From: Albibacterium sp035514885
GTDB taxonomy: Bacteria > Bacteroidota > Bacteroidia > Sphingobacteriales > Sphingobacteriaceae
DNA length: 64,000 bases
Direction of reading: 5' to 3'
NCBI RefSeq assembly: GCF_035514885.1
Contig: NZ_DATJCH010000012.1
Span: 496,001 to 560,000 of the forward strand
Made by a program: the position numbers and the translations under genes. The notes under the pieces were generated by a model. That model was not told the DNA's origin and searched no databases. It saw nothing but the letters and a program-made list of their open reading frames with translations. This document shows, piece after piece, positions 33,660-43,449 of the stretch. Position 1 is the stretch's first letter. Every line of letters starts with the position of its first letter.

Positions 33660-33908
33660 CTAAAACTCATGTCTATTATAGGTGTCTTTAAAAGACGTCA
33701 TCATGGCCTTAAAATGAGATAAGACGTTATTGATAAAGGTTTCATCGATCAGTTGAAATACACCATTTACTCCATCTGTTACATCCAATTCAGGGATCTT
33801 GTAAGATTGTTCAAGACTCCCTTGTTCTATCTTTATTATGAATTTCTGATTCATTGAAAAGATAGTTATTTTACAATCAGGGTGAGGTAGTTCTGCAATG
33901 GTTCTCAT
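33660..33908 (-). CDS. 82-residue protein coupled to glutamate dehydrogenase
   Basis: 82 residues starting MRTIAELPHPDCKITIFSMNQ, predicted as a small mixed alpha/beta domain (strands KITIFSM, KFIIKIEQG; C-terminal helix TFINNVLSHFKAMM). Its ATG directly follows the gdhA stop codon (TAA then ATG, no gap), so translation is probably coupled. I recall similar small hypothetical proteins in Pedobacter-type genomes, but have no functional assignment. A terminator follows, so it is the last gene of the unit. Confidence 0.75.
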   Translation of the reverse strand: MRTIAELPHPDCKITIFSMNQKFIIKIEQGSLEQSYKIPELDVTDGVNGVFQLIDETFINNVLSHFKAMMTSFKDTYNRHEF

Positions 33909-35252
33909 TTATACAATTCCTTGAGCGCACATTGCTTTTGCGACTTTTATAAATCCACCAATATTAGCGCCTTTTAAATAGTTTATCTTACCCGACTCTT
34001 CTTTACCGTAATGAGTACATGTATCATGGATATCATGCATAATATGTTTTAATTTGGCATCTACTTTCTCTTCAGTCCAGCATTGTCCAATTCGATTTTG
34101 TGACATTTCTAAACCAGATACTGCTACACCACCTGCGTTTGCTGCTTTTCCAGGTGCATAAGAAATACCTGATTTTAATATTAATTTAACAGCTGCCATA
34201 GTGCAAGGCATATTTGCGCCTTCAGCAATACAGAAACATCCGTTCTTAATTAGGAAATCAGCATCTTCAGCATCCAATTCGTTCTGAGTAGCGCAGGGTA
34301 GGGCAATGTCACATGGATAAATCCAAGGGGTTTTGCCTGGTGTAAAAGTTGAATCGTATAAATCTGTATACTCTTTAAAATCTCTTGAACCTTTATTTTT
34401 TAACTTTGTAATAAAATGAATTTTATCAATCGTAAAACCATCTTTGTCGTAAAGTACACCGTCGCTGTTAGATACAGTAATAACCTTTGCACCTAAATTA
34501 ACAGCTTTGATTGCTGCATATTGAGCGACGTTGCCACTACCAGAGATTGTGATAACTTTACCTTTAATAGAGATGTTTCTCTCGTAAAGCATTTGTTCTA
34601 CAAAATACAGTAAGCCATAACCTGTAGCTTCAGGTCTAATTAAACTACCGCCCCAACCTGGTCCTTTCCCGGTCAAAATTCCAGTAAATTCATTTCTGAT
34701 TCGCTTGTATTGTCCAAAAAGATATCCGATCTCTCTTTCTCCAACTCCAATATCTCCAGCTGGGACATCAAGGTTAGAACCAATATGGCGGCTCAATTCT
34801 GTCATAAAGCTTTGGCAGAATCGCATAATTTCTTTGTTGGATTTATTTCTTGGATCAAAATCAGAACCACCTTTACCGCCACCGAGTGGAAGTCCGGTTA
34901 AGCTGTTCTTAAAAACCTGCTCAAATGCCAGAAACTTTAATATGCTTAAGTTAACTGTAGAAGAAAAACGCAAACCGCCTTTATATGGACCAATTGCACT
35001 GTTCATCTGAACCCTAAATCCTCGATTGATTTGAATATCTCCATTATCATCTTCCCAGCAAACTCTGAAACTGATCACACGCTCTGGCTCCATTATGCGT
35101 TCTAAAATCTTTTCATCCAGAAAAGCAGGGTTATATTCTTCCATATATGGAATTATATCTTCGGCTACCTCAGTTACAGCCTGAATAAATTCCGGTTGAT
35201 TAGGATTTCTTTCTTTGAGAAGTTTTATGAAAGACTTAAATTTTGGGGACAT
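33909..35252 (-). CDS. gdhA: Glutamate dehydrogenase (NADP-type, hexameric)
   Basis: 447 residues, the size of the NADP-dependent 50-kDa subunit class. Active-site motif LPLGGGKGGSDFDP (catalytic Lys), VPAGDIGVGEREIGYLFGQYK, and the coenzyme loop TISGSGNVAQYA. It aminates 2-oxoglutarate with ammonium to give glutamate. Followed without gap by the 82-residue gene. The upstream 300-nt region is AT-rich and probably holds its promoter. Confidence 0.96.
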   Translation of the reverse strand: MSPKFKSFIKLLKERNPNQPEFIQAVTEVAEDIIPYMEEYNPAFLDEKILERIMEPERVISFRVCWEDDNGDIQINRGFRVQMNSAIGPYKGGLRFSSTVNLSILKFLAFEQVFKNSLTGLPLGGGKGGSDFDPRNKSNKEIMRFCQSFMTELSRHIGSNLDVPAGDIGVGEREIGYLFGQYKRIRNEFTGILTGKGPGWGGSLIRPEATGYGLLYFVEQMLYERNISIKGKVITISGSGNVAQYAAIKAVNLGAKVITVSNSDGVLYDKDGFTIDKIHFITKLKNKGSRDFKEYTDLYDSTFTPGKTPWIYPCDIALPCATQNELDAEDADFLIKNGCFCIAEGANMPCTMAAVKLILKSGISYAPGKAANAGGVAVSGLEMSQNRIGQCWTEEKVDAKLKHIMHDIHDTCTHYGKEESGKINYLKGANIGGFIKVAKAMCAQGIV

Positions 35253-35550
35253 ATTATTATAGTTATTTTTTGATTTTTATTTTTGTCAACAATAATAATT
35301 ATAATATGCGTATTATTCAAATTTCGGGATATATTATTCGTATTATTTCAAATATGTATAGAAAAAATTGTGTAATTGGAATTTTAAGCTACGGTTATGT
35401 ATAAATCGATACCTTATTTGTGTTTATAATACATATTATGTTAAATAAAAACATGATGATTATAACAAAGCAATGATTGTCATTCTCTATTGGTATGTAA
35501 TTAAGTTTATACCAATTGAGTATATATTGCTTTTATTGGAATATGAAATC
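35253..35550. other. AT-rich intergenic region upstream of gdhA
   Basis: 298 nt, very AT-rich, between gdhA (start 35252) and kdsA (end 35551). It contains repeated ATATTATTCG/TTATTC words near 35318-35352 but no gene or clear hairpin. It most likely contains the gdhA promoter and the untranslated end of kdsA. Confidence 0.5.
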
Positions 35551-36366
35551 TTAAAGTATTGCTGATCTTATGCGAACAAGCTTCACAATCAAGCCCTCTA
35601 AGAGATCTAATTGCAGCATATTGGCTCCATCAGATTTTGCCATCGACGGTTCCGGATGTGTTTCAATAAATATTCCATCTGCCCCAACTGCTATGGCTGC
35701 TTTTGCGATCGTTTCTATAAGTTGAGGTTTTCCTCCAGTAACTCCGCTCATTTGGTTTGGTTGCTGCAATGAATGAGTACAATCCATTACTACCGGGACA
35801 TCGAATGTTTGCATCTGAGGAATGGAACGGAAATCAACTATAAGATCTTGATAGCCAAATGTATTTCCTCTGTCGGTTAAAATAATTTGATTATTCCCCG
35901 ACTCTTTAACCTTATCTACTGCAAAACGCATAGAATCAGCAGATAAGAATTGACCTTTCTTAATATTCACTACTTTGCCTGTTTCAGCAGCAGCGATTAA
36001 TAAATTGGTTTGTCGGCATAAAAATGCCGGAATTTGTAGAACGTCTACAAATTCTGCAGCAATATTTGCTTCATGGCTTTCATGAATATCTGTTACGGTT
36101 GGAATATTAAAAGTTTCGCCAACCTTTCTTAGTATTTTTAATGCTTTTTCATCTCCAATGCCTGAAAATGAATCTATCCTAGAGCGATTTGCTTTGCGAT
36201 AAGATCCTTTAAATATATATGGGATATTGTATTTATCTGTAATTTGAATAATTCTTTCTGCAATACGTAAGGCCATTTCTTCACCTTCTATTGCGCAAGG
36301 CCCTGCCATTAAAAAGAAATTACTTGAGTCTGAATTCTTAATACCTGATAAAGGATTTATTTTCAT
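35551..36366 (-). CDS. kdsA: 3-deoxy-8-phosphooctulonate synthase
   Basis: 271 residues. Signatures: LMAGPCAIEGEEMA, FKGSYRKANRSR, TDIHE, ILTDRGNTFGY and VVMDCTHSLQQPN, ending with the DGIFIETHPEPSMAKSDGANML loop. The Asn of KANRS together with the Cys of GPC suggests a metal-dependent type is possible but I cannot class it. It condenses arabinose-5-phosphate with PEP for the Kdo of LPS. recQ and kdsD lie upstream. Confidence 0.95.
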   Translation of the reverse strand: MKINPLSGIKNSDSSNFFLMAGPCAIEGEEMALRIAERIIQITDKYNIPYIFKGSYRKANRSRIDSFSGIGDEKALKILRKVGETFNIPTVTDIHESHEANIAAEFVDVLQIPAFLCRQTNLLIAAAETGKVVNIKKGQFLSADSMRFAVDKVKESGNNQIILTDRGNTFGYQDLIVDFRSIPQMQTFDVPVVMDCTHSLQQPNQMSGVTGGKPQLIETIAKAAIAVGADGIFIETHPEPSMAKSDGANMLQLDLLEGLIVKLVRIRSAIL

Positions 36367-36393
36367 TTTTTAGTTTTTATTATATTTTTGGAC

Positions 36394-38583
36394 TTAATTT
36401 CCCAGCTCAGACATAAATTTAATACGCATCAGTTTTATTTCTTCGAATGAATAATCATCATTTCCCAGCTCATCCAATGCAGCCTCAATGGAATCAGAAT
36501 CTGCTTCTTTAAAATAGTCAAATATCTCGTTTTGACGATCTTCATCGAGTACCTCATCTATAAAATAGTTGAGGTTTAATCGTGTTCCTGAATTCACAAT
36601 AGATTCTACTTCTTTCAGAATCTCCTCATATGTTATACCCTTTGCAGAAGCAATATCATCTAAACCGATTTTTCTATCAATATTTTGAATGATCGATACT
36701 TTTAATGCTGATTTATTGGCTGTACTCTTTATTATTAAGTCGACCGGGCGATCAATTTCATTCTCTTCAACATAGTTCTTAATCAAAGAAACAAATTGAG
36801 TCCCGAATTTTAATGCTTTACCTGCCCCTACTCCTTGAATTTGTTTCAATTCATCAATTGAGACAGGATAATGTATGCACATTTCTTCCAAAGAAGGATC
36901 TTGAAAAATAACAAATGGAGGTAAACCCTTTTGTTTGGCTATTTTTTTTCTTAAATCTTTTAGCATTTTAAGAAGAACTGCATCTACAGCATTTCCTCCT
37001 TCGATTGTATTACCTTCACCGGTATTCGAAGCTTTCTCCATTGTTCTGTTAAGGATAAACTTAATAGAGTATGGATTTTTCAAATATGATTTCCCTTTTT
37101 CCGTTAGCTGTAGCAGACCATAATTCTCAATGTCTTTTGAAAGAAAGTTTTCGAGTACAGCTTGTCTAAAGAACGATTTCCAATAGGAAATTCCTTCGTT
37201 CTTTCCATAGCCAAAGAAAGGATGCTCATCGTGTTTATATGAAGAGATCGGTTGGTTGTTTTGCCCCATCATTACATTGGTAATATGATGGTCATCAAAT
37301 TTATCTCCCTGCTCTTGTATAAATTGTAATACCTTTAATAGAGAGTCTTCTGCTTCAAAATATGTTTTTTCAGCATTACAATTATCACACATGCAATCGC
37401 ATCCTGTTGCGTCAAAATCCTCTCCAAAATAATGTAAAATTTGCTTTCTTCTACATACTGCAGATTCAGAATAATCGATCACTTCTTTTAGGATTTGAGT
37501 ACCAATCTCACGCTCTGCGACAGGCTTATCTTTCATAAATTTGGTAAGCTTTTCAACATCTTTTTCAGAGTAAAAAGCTAAGCAAACCCCTTCCCCACCA
37601 TCTCTTCCTGCTCTTCCTGTTTCCTGATAATACCCTTCCATACTTTTGGGTATATCATGGTGAATTACGTATCGAACATCAGGCTTGTCAATACCCATAC
37701 CGAAAGCGATGGTCGCAACAATAACATCAGCACCCTCCATTAAGAATAAATCCTGTGTTTCTGCCCTCGTTTTTGCATCCAGTCCAGCATGATATGGATA
37801 AGCTCTGATTCCATTGATTTTTAGAATTTCAGCAATCTCCTCCACTTTTTTTCGGCTCAGGCAGTAAATTATACCTGATTTCCCTGCATTGTTTTTTATA
37901 AATCGAACGATTTCTTTGACAACATCAATCTTCGGCTGTACTTTATAGTATAAATTTGGGCGATTAAAAGAAGATTTAAACAGTTTAGCATCTACCATGT
38001 TCAGATTCTTACGAATATCAGATTGAACCTTTGGAGTAGCTGTTGCGGTAAGTGCGATAATTGGAATATTATCGCCTATATTATTAATTACTTGTCTTAT
38101 TTTACGGTATTCAGGGCGAAAATCATGGCCCCATTCAGAAATACAATGTGCTTCATCAACTGCTACAAAAGAAACAGTTATATAGCGCAAAAATTCAATG
38201 TTCTCAGCTTTGGATAGCGATTCAGGTGCAACATACAGTAATTTTGTTTTACCATCTATTACATCCTTTTTTACTTGAGCTATTTCTGTTTTATTAAGTG
38301 ACGAATTTAAGAAATGAGCGATACTTTCAGAACCTCCAAATGCGCGTAACTGATCGACCTGGTTTTTCATTAAAGCTATAAGAGGAGAAATTACAATTGC
38401 TGTGCCTTCACTCATCAGTGCTGGTAACTGATAACAGATTGATTTACCGCCCCCCGTAGGCATAATAACAAAAGTATCTCTCTTTTGCAGAATATTAGTT
38501 ATGATTGCCTCTTGCTCCCCTTTAAAAGTATCAAAACCAAAAAATATTTGCAGATTATCGAATAATGATTTTTCTATTTGCAT
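36394..38583 (-). CDS. recQ: ATP-dependent DNA helicase RecQ
   Basis: About 729 residues from ATG 38583 (MQIEKSLFDNLQIFFGFD); the TTG 12 nt upstream is less likely. Helicase motifs: MPTGGGKSICYQLPA (Walker A), VDEAHCISEWGHDFRPEYR, ALTATATP, and ATGRAGRDG-type QETGRAGRDG. A zinc-binding Cys set follows (CRRKQ...CDCMCDNC), then RQC, an HRDC domain (about 530-605) and a C-terminal HTH extension (about 630-725). It unwinds DNA in recombinational repair. The extension makes it longer than E. coli RecQ (about 610). Confidence 0.95.
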   Translation of the reverse strand: MQIEKSLFDNLQIFFGFDTFKGEQEAIITNILQKRDTFVIMPTGGGKSICYQLPALMSEGTAIVISPLIALMKNQVDQLRAFGGSESIAHFLNSSLNKTEIAQVKKDVIDGKTKLLYVAPESLSKAENIEFLRYITVSFVAVDEAHCISEWGHDFRPEYRKIRQVINNIGDNIPIIALTATATPKVQSDIRKNLNMVDAKLFKSSFNRPNLYYKVQPKIDVVKEIVRFIKNNAGKSGIIYCLSRKKVEEIAEILKINGIRAYPYHAGLDAKTRAETQDLFLMEGADVIVATIAFGMGIDKPDVRYVIHHDIPKSMEGYYQETGRAGRDGGEGVCLAFYSEKDVEKLTKFMKDKPVAEREIGTQILKEVIDYSESAVCRRKQILHYFGEDFDATGCDCMCDNCNAEKTYFEAEDSLLKVLQFIQEQGDKFDDHHITNVMMGQNNQPISSYKHDEHPFFGYGKNEGISYWKSFFRQAVLENFLSKDIENYGLLQLTEKGKSYLKNPYSIKFILNRTMEKASNTGEGNTIEGGNAVDAVLLKMLKDLRKKIAKQKGLPPFVIFQDPSLEEMCIHYPVSIDELKQIQGVGAGKALKFGTQFVSLIKNYVEENEIDRPVDLIIKSTANKSALKVSIIQNIDRKIGLDDIASAKGITYEEILKEVESIVNSGTRLNLNYFIDEVLDEDRQNEIFDYFKEADSDSIEAALDELGNDDYSFEEIKLMRIKFMSELGN

Positions 38584-38676
38584 TGTTGTTCTCAAGGAAA
38601 TATCTAAATATGTACATTAGATTACTCAAAATAACATATTTTTGTGTGAATTCTGTACTAAATATAAAAAAAAATT

Positions 38677-39642
38677 GTGAAAACTAATTCGGAAATAAAA
38701 AACATTGCTATTCATGCATTAAAAACCGAAGCAGAAGCTGTTCTAAAACTAACCGAATACATTAATGATGACTTCGTTAAGGTGGTCATTGAAATTTTAA
38801 AGATCAAAGGTAGGGTTATTATTACAGGAATTGGGAAAAGTGCTATTATAGCTCAAAAAATTGTTGCTACCATGAACTCCACCGGAACACCTGCAATCTT
38901 TATGCATGCTGCAGATGCCATACACGGTGATTTAGGTATGTTGCAATCTGATGATTTAGTTATTGCTATGTCTAAGAGCGGAAACTCACCCGAAATAAAA
39001 GTTATTATTCCCTTATTAAAACAGTCTGGTAACAAATTAATCGCAATGGTAGGCGACTTAAACTCATACCTTGCCAAACAAGCAGATTTTATATTAAACA
39101 CCGCAATAGAAAAGGAAGCCTGTCCCCTCAATCTTGCTCCAACTACCAGTACAACAGCTCAATTAGCGATGGGCGATGCATTGGCCATATCATTATTGGA
39201 GTGTAGATCTTTTAGTAATACAGATTTCGCAAGATATCATCCTGGAGGATCCCTTGGAAAACAGTTATATCTGAAAGTTGGTGATTTAGCATCTCAGAAT
39301 GAAAAACCCAGTGTGTTAATTAACGACTCTATTAAGAAAGTTATAGTAGAAATAACAAAAAATCGCCTGGGTGCTGCTGCTGTTTTAGAGAATAACAATA
39401 TTGTCGGAATTATTACAGACGGAGATATTCGTAGAATGATCGAAAATCATGAAGATATTGCTAACTTAACTGCAAAAGATATAATGGGAACAAATCCTAT
39501 TAAAATCCAGAAGGATGAACTTGCTGTAAATGCGCTGGTTCTGTTACGAAAGAACCATATCACTCAAGTAATTGTTACAGAAGGCAACCTATATGCTGGT
39601 ATCGTTCACCTTCACGATTTACTTAAAGAGGGAATTATCTAA
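38677..39642 (+). CDS. kdsD: Arabinose-5-phosphate isomerase (KpsF/GutQ family)
   Basis: 321 residues from a GTG start (38677). A SIS domain (about 40-170, VIITGIGKSAIIAQK, AMSKSGNSPEI) followed by two CBS domains (about 205-262 and 270-321). It makes arabinose-5-phosphate, the substrate of KdsA encoded about 3 kb away on the other side of recQ. Divergent from recQ. Confidence 0.94.
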   Translation: MKTNSEIKNIAIHALKTEAEAVLKLTEYINDDFVKVVIEILKIKGRVIITGIGKSAIIAQKIVATMNSTGTPAIFMHAADAIHGDLGMLQSDDLVIAMSKSGNSPEIKVIIPLLKQSGNKLIAMVGDLNSYLAKQADFILNTAIEKEACPLNLAPTTSTTAQLAMGDALAISLLECRSFSNTDFARYHPGGSLGKQLYLKVGDLASQNEKPSVLINDSIKKVIVEITKNRLGAAAVLENNNIVGIITDGDIRRMIENHEDIANLTAKDIMGTNPIKIQKDELAVNALVLLRKNHITQVIVTEGNLYAGIVHLHDLLKEGII

Positions 39643-39702
39643 TCAAAAGCTTACATTTGATTTGGAAACATTTTTATTGTCCTTACTCATTAAATAGATT
39701 CA

Positions 39703-40785
39703 ATGAAAAATAACTTTGTGGTTATCATGGCTGGCGGAATCGGAAGTCGTTTCTGGCCTGTTAGCAAATCTTTATATCCTAAACAATTTTTAGATTTATT
39801 TGGTACCGGAAAATCTCTAATACAATCAACCTATCAGCGATTCAGTGAAATAGTCCCTACTGAAAATATATTTATAATTACCCACGAATCTCATTTAGAA
39901 ATATTAAAAGAACAACTTCCGTTAGTTTCTGATAATCAGATATTAGCAGAACCAATCATGCGTAATACAGCTCCCTGTATTACCTATGCCTGCCATAAAA
40001 TTAAATCAATCAATCCCGAAGCTGTCATCGTTGTATCACCCTCAGATCATTTAATTTTAGATGAAAAAAACTTTGAAGAATCAATAGTAAAAGCACTCAA
40101 TACGGCAACAGAAGAAGATCGGTTGATTACATTGGGTATCAGACCATCCAGACCCGATACAGGTTATGGTTATATACAGTATCTTGATGGAAAGGCTAAG
40201 GAGGAATTCAAGAAAGTGAAAACTTTTACCGAAAAACCTAATTTAGAACTTGCAAAAACTTTCATACAGAGTGGAGACTTTTTATGGAATTCAGGTATAT
40301 TTATTTGGTCTGCAAACTCTATCATAAAAGCACTGGGCAAGTATGTTTATGAGTTAAATGAGATATTCTCTGAAGGAGAAAGATACCTCAATTCTGATAC
40401 AGAAAAACAGTTTATTGCCTTAGCATATCAACGCTGCCCTAATATTTCTATTGACTTTGCAGTCATGGAAAAAGCGGATAATGTATATGTTTTACCGGTT
40501 ACTTTCGGATGGTCCGATTTAGGAACATGGGGATCTCTTTATGATTTGGCCGACAAAGACTTTTCCGGCAATCTTTCCATACCTTCCAAAAATGTAATGT
40601 TCTATGATTCAAAGAACTGTATGGTAAGTGTAAAGGAAGAAAAACTCGTTGTATTGCAGGGAGTTGATAATTTAATTATTGCAGAATCAGATAATGTTTT
40701 ATTAATAATTCCGAGAGATCAGGAACATAACCTCAAGCAGATTCTTACCGATGTTAAATTAAAGCACGGAAGTAAATACCTGTAA
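39703..40785 (+). CDS. manC: Mannose-1-phosphate guanylyltransferase
   Basis: 360 residues, a nucleotidyltransferase-only form without the phosphomannose isomerase cupin of longer ManC proteins. Signature MAGGIGSRFWPVSKSLYPKQF (in two pieces: GIGSRFWP and YPKQFL), EPIMRNTAPC, and FTEKPNLELAKTF with WNSGIFIW. It makes GDP-mannose for polysaccharide or glycoprotein glycans. It lies 60 nt after kdsD, and ends 3 nt from the convergent rlmB. Confidence 0.92.
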   Translation: MKNNFVVIMAGGIGSRFWPVSKSLYPKQFLDLFGTGKSLIQSTYQRFSEIVPTENIFIITHESHLEILKEQLPLVSDNQILAEPIMRNTAPCITYACHKIKSINPEAVIVVSPSDHLILDEKNFEESIVKALNTATEEDRLITLGIRPSRPDTGYGYIQYLDGKAKEEFKKVKTFTEKPNLELAKTFIQSGDFLWNSGIFIWSANSIIKALGKYVYELNEIFSEGERYLNSDTEKQFIALAYQRCPNISIDFAVMEKADNVYVLPVTFGWSDLGTWGSLYDLADKDFSGNLSIPSKNVMFYDSKNCMVSVKEEKLVVLQGVDNLIIAESDNVLLIIPRDQEHNLKQILTDVKLKHGSKYL

Positions 40786-40788
40786 AAT

Positions 40789-41556
40789 CTACTTTTTAGT
40801 TCTTTGGCGGATTGCTTCATAAACAACTACTCCAGTAGAAACAGACACGTTTAATGAAGCTATTTCGCCAAAGAGCGGTATTTTAGCTAGGTGTTCTGAT
40901 ATTCGAATTAAATCATCTGAAATACCTCTCTCCTCAGATCCTAAAATTAAAACACTTGGTAAGGTATAATCCGGTTTGTAAATAGTTTCATCCGTTTTTT
41001 CTGTACATGAAATTAACTGTAAGCCAGATTCCTGTAAAAATTTAGCTGTTTTGTAAAGACTATCAACTCTACATACCGGTATTTTGAATAAGGCACCTGC
41101 AGATGTTTTTATGGCGTCAGGATTTATCTCTGCCGATCCTTTTTGAGGGACTACTATTGCATTTACACCTGCACACTCTGCAGTTCTTGCTATAGCTCCA
41201 AAATTACGAATATCGGTTACTCCATCTAACATCAGAATCAAAGGAACCTCTCCCCTTTCATAGACAAGAGGAATAATATCTTCGATGTTTTGATACGTTA
41301 TCGGAGATATAATGGCAACAACTCCTTGGTGGTTCTTCCGTGTAAGCCTATTAAGCTTCTCAATCGGTACCTGTTGATAAGAGATATTACGTTCTCTGAT
41401 CAATGTTTTTAATTCAATAAGTAATCCGCCATTTAAACCACGCTGAATAAATAAAGACTCTAACTCTTTACCACTTTCAATTGCTTCAATGACTGCTCGG
41501 ATACCAAAAATGAATTGATTGGTCTCTCTTTTTATAGGTCTGGAAAAATCTTGCAT
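40789..41556 (-). CDS. rlmB: 23S rRNA (guanosine-2'-O-)-methyltransferase
   Basis: 255 residues of the SpoU class. Substrate-binding N-terminal domain (IFGIRAVIEAIESGKELESLF) and trefoil-knot SAM domain with motifs NFGAIARTAECAG, LILGSEERGIS and IPLFGEIASLNVSVSTGVVVYE. RlmB methylates G2251 in the P loop of 23S rRNA; the exact target is inferred from family. Confidence 0.93.
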   Translation of the reverse strand: MQDFSRPIKRETNQFIFGIRAVIEAIESGKELESLFIQRGLNGGLLIELKTLIRERNISYQQVPIEKLNRLTRKNHQGVVAIISPITYQNIEDIIPLVYERGEVPLILMLDGVTDIRNFGAIARTAECAGVNAIVVPQKGSAEINPDAIKTSAGALFKIPVCRVDSLYKTAKFLQESGLQLISCTEKTDETIYKPDYTLPSVLILGSEERGISDDLIRISEHLAKIPLFGEIASLNVSVSTGVVVYEAIRQRTKK

Positions 41557-41889
41557 AAATTTTGTTTTCGCTACGAAGTTACTGCATTAATTATAGGTGA
41601 ACAATATTTCATTGTAATTTAAATAAAACGCAATTTAATAAACAGTCTTAAACTTATTAACATTCAAAATAAAGCTTTCAAAATAAGCTGATTGAGTACA
41701 ATGTTAACATTTTATTAACAGTGAATGTTAATTACTTCCTCTATTTTCAAATGTTAAAATGCAAGATAACATCTCTGCAAAAATTAAGTGTTCATAAATG
41801 AAATAGCCAGATCGAATAAAAATTAGATATCTTTGTTTTTATAGAAAATCAATACGTTTTAGAGCATAAACCTAGTTATTTAGATATCA
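41557..41889. promoter_or_regulatory. Intergenic region upstream of dnaB with candidate -7 element
   Basis: 333 nt between divergent rlmB and dnaB, AT-rich. TATCTTTG at 41828-41835 matches the Bacteroidota -7 element (TAnnTTTG), 55 nt before the dnaB start; no clear TTG at -33 is seen. Repeated TTAACATT/AATGTTAA words occur around 41655-41760 without a clean palindrome. No gene seen. Confidence 0.4.
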
Positions 41890-43449
41890 ATGAGTACTAA
41901 TGAATTTACCCCTTCATCAAACAGATTTAACAAACCTGCTTTTATTGACCGCAAATCAAAGTACTCACAGTTAACTGGCGGATTAGGTAAATTGCCTCCT
42001 CAAGCGTTGGATTTGGAAGAAGCAGTTCTTGGTGCTTTAATGCTTGAAAAAGATGCGCTTTCGGTTGTTATTGATATCTTAAAAGTAGAAACCTTTTATA
42101 GCGACGCTCATAGCAAGATATTTGAAGCCATAACCAATCTCTTTCAGAAGTCGTCACCTGTAGATATATTAACGGTAACAGCTGAACTTCGTAAAATGGG
42201 TTCCTTAGAACTAGTTGGTGGAGCTTATTATCTTACACAATTAACTGACCGGGTAGTATCTGCTGCAAATATTGAATACCATGCACGAATAATATCGCAA
42301 AAATATATTCAAAGAGAGCTAATTCAGATCTCCTCCGAGATTATCACAAAAGCTTACGATGAAACCTCCGATATATTCGATTTATTGGATAGCGCAGAAA
42401 AAAGCTTATTTGATATTGCTCAGAATAATCTACGTCGTGATACTCAGAAAATTGATGATATTATGCGTAATGCGGTAGATGCTTTAGAAAAGCTTCGCGA
42501 CCGTAAGGATTCTTTGACGGGTGTTCCTTCCGGCTTTACAGCATTAGATCGAATTACTTCGGGTTGGCAACCTTCCGATCTAATTATTATCGCAGCGAGA
42601 CCTGCCATGGGTAAAACAGCTTTTGTGTTAACCTGTGCTAGGAATGCGGCAGTGCAATATGATAAACCAGTTGCTGTTTTCTCCTTAGAGATGTCTTCCG
42701 TTCAGTTGGTAAATCGTCTGATTTCAGGTGAAACAGAGATAGAGCAAGAAAAGCTAAGAAAAGGTAATTTAGCCGATCATGAATGGACTCAATTGCACTC
42801 ACGTATTGGTAAGTTAACAGAAGCCCCATTATTAATAGACGATACACCTGCGTTAAACGTATTTGAGTTTCGCGCAAAATGTAGAAGGCTTAAGGCACAA
42901 TTTGACATCCAGATGGTGATTGTCGATTATCTTCAATTAATGCACGGAAAAGTCGATGGAAAAGGTGGAAACCGTGAACAAGAAATTGGTAGTATTTCAC
43001 GAGCTTTAAAATCAGTTGCTAAAGAATTAAATATACCTGTAATTGCACTTTCTCAATTAAGCAGAGCTGTAGAAAGTCGGCCAGGAAATAGTAAACGACC
43101 TATGCTTTCAGATTTACGTGAATCAGGATCTATTGAGCAAGATGCGGATATGGTTCTATTCCTTTACAGACCAGAGTATTATGGTCTTACAGAGGATGAA
43201 AGCGGTAATAGCACCGCTGGTGTTGGAGAGGTAATTATTGCTAAGCATAGAAATGGTGAAATTGCAACAGTTCCACTCAAATTTGTCGGTAAGTACGTTA
43301 AGTTTACTGATATCGATGATGATTTTGGAACACCTGCCAGTTCCTTCTCAGCAGGAATGGCTCCTTCTCAAGAATTTAATAGTCCGGGAATCATTACACG
43401 TTCTTCCAGAATGAATGATATGAATAGTGATGAACCTTTGCCTTTCTAA
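41890..43449 (+). CDS. dnaB: Replicative DNA helicase DnaB
   Basis: 519 residues without an intein. N-terminal domain (about 35-140, LPPQALDLEEAVLGALMLE), then the RecA-like C-terminal domain with Walker A AARPAMGKTAF (about 236-246), FSLEMSS, DYLQLM (Walker B) and SQLSRAVESRP, SDLRESGSIEQDADMVLFLYRPEYY. A Ser/Pro-rich tail of about 40 residues is typical. It unwinds the replication fork. Its stop codon abuts the stop of the convergent TPR gene with no intervening base. Confidence 0.97.
   Translation: MSTNEFTPSSNRFNKPAFIDRKSKYSQLTGGLGKLPPQALDLEEAVLGALMLEKDALSVVIDILKVETFYSDAHSKIFEAITNLFQKSSPVDILTVTAELRKMGSLELVGGAYYLTQLTDRVVSAANIEYHARIISQKYIQRELIQISSEIITKAYDETSDIFDLLDSAEKSLFDIAQNNLRRDTQKIDDIMRNAVDALEKLRDRKDSLTGVPSGFTALDRITSGWQPSDLIIIAARPAMGKTAFVLTCARNAAVQYDKPVAVFSLEMSSVQLVNRLISGETEIEQEKLRKGNLADHEWTQLHSRIGKLTEAPLLIDDTPALNVFEFRAKCRRLKAQFDIQMVIVDYLQLMHGKVDGKGGNREQEIGSISRALKSVAKELNIPVIALSQLSRAVESRPGNSKRPMLSDLRESGSIEQDADMVLFLYRPEYYGLTEDESGNSTAGVGEVIIAKHRNGEIATVPLKFVGKYVKFTDIDDDFGTPASSFSAGMAPSQEFNSPGIITRSSRMNDMNSDEPLPF

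Noticed and set aside
41890..43449. Intein in dnaB
   Set aside because: The protein is the normal length of 519 residues and the Walker A region is uninterrupted.
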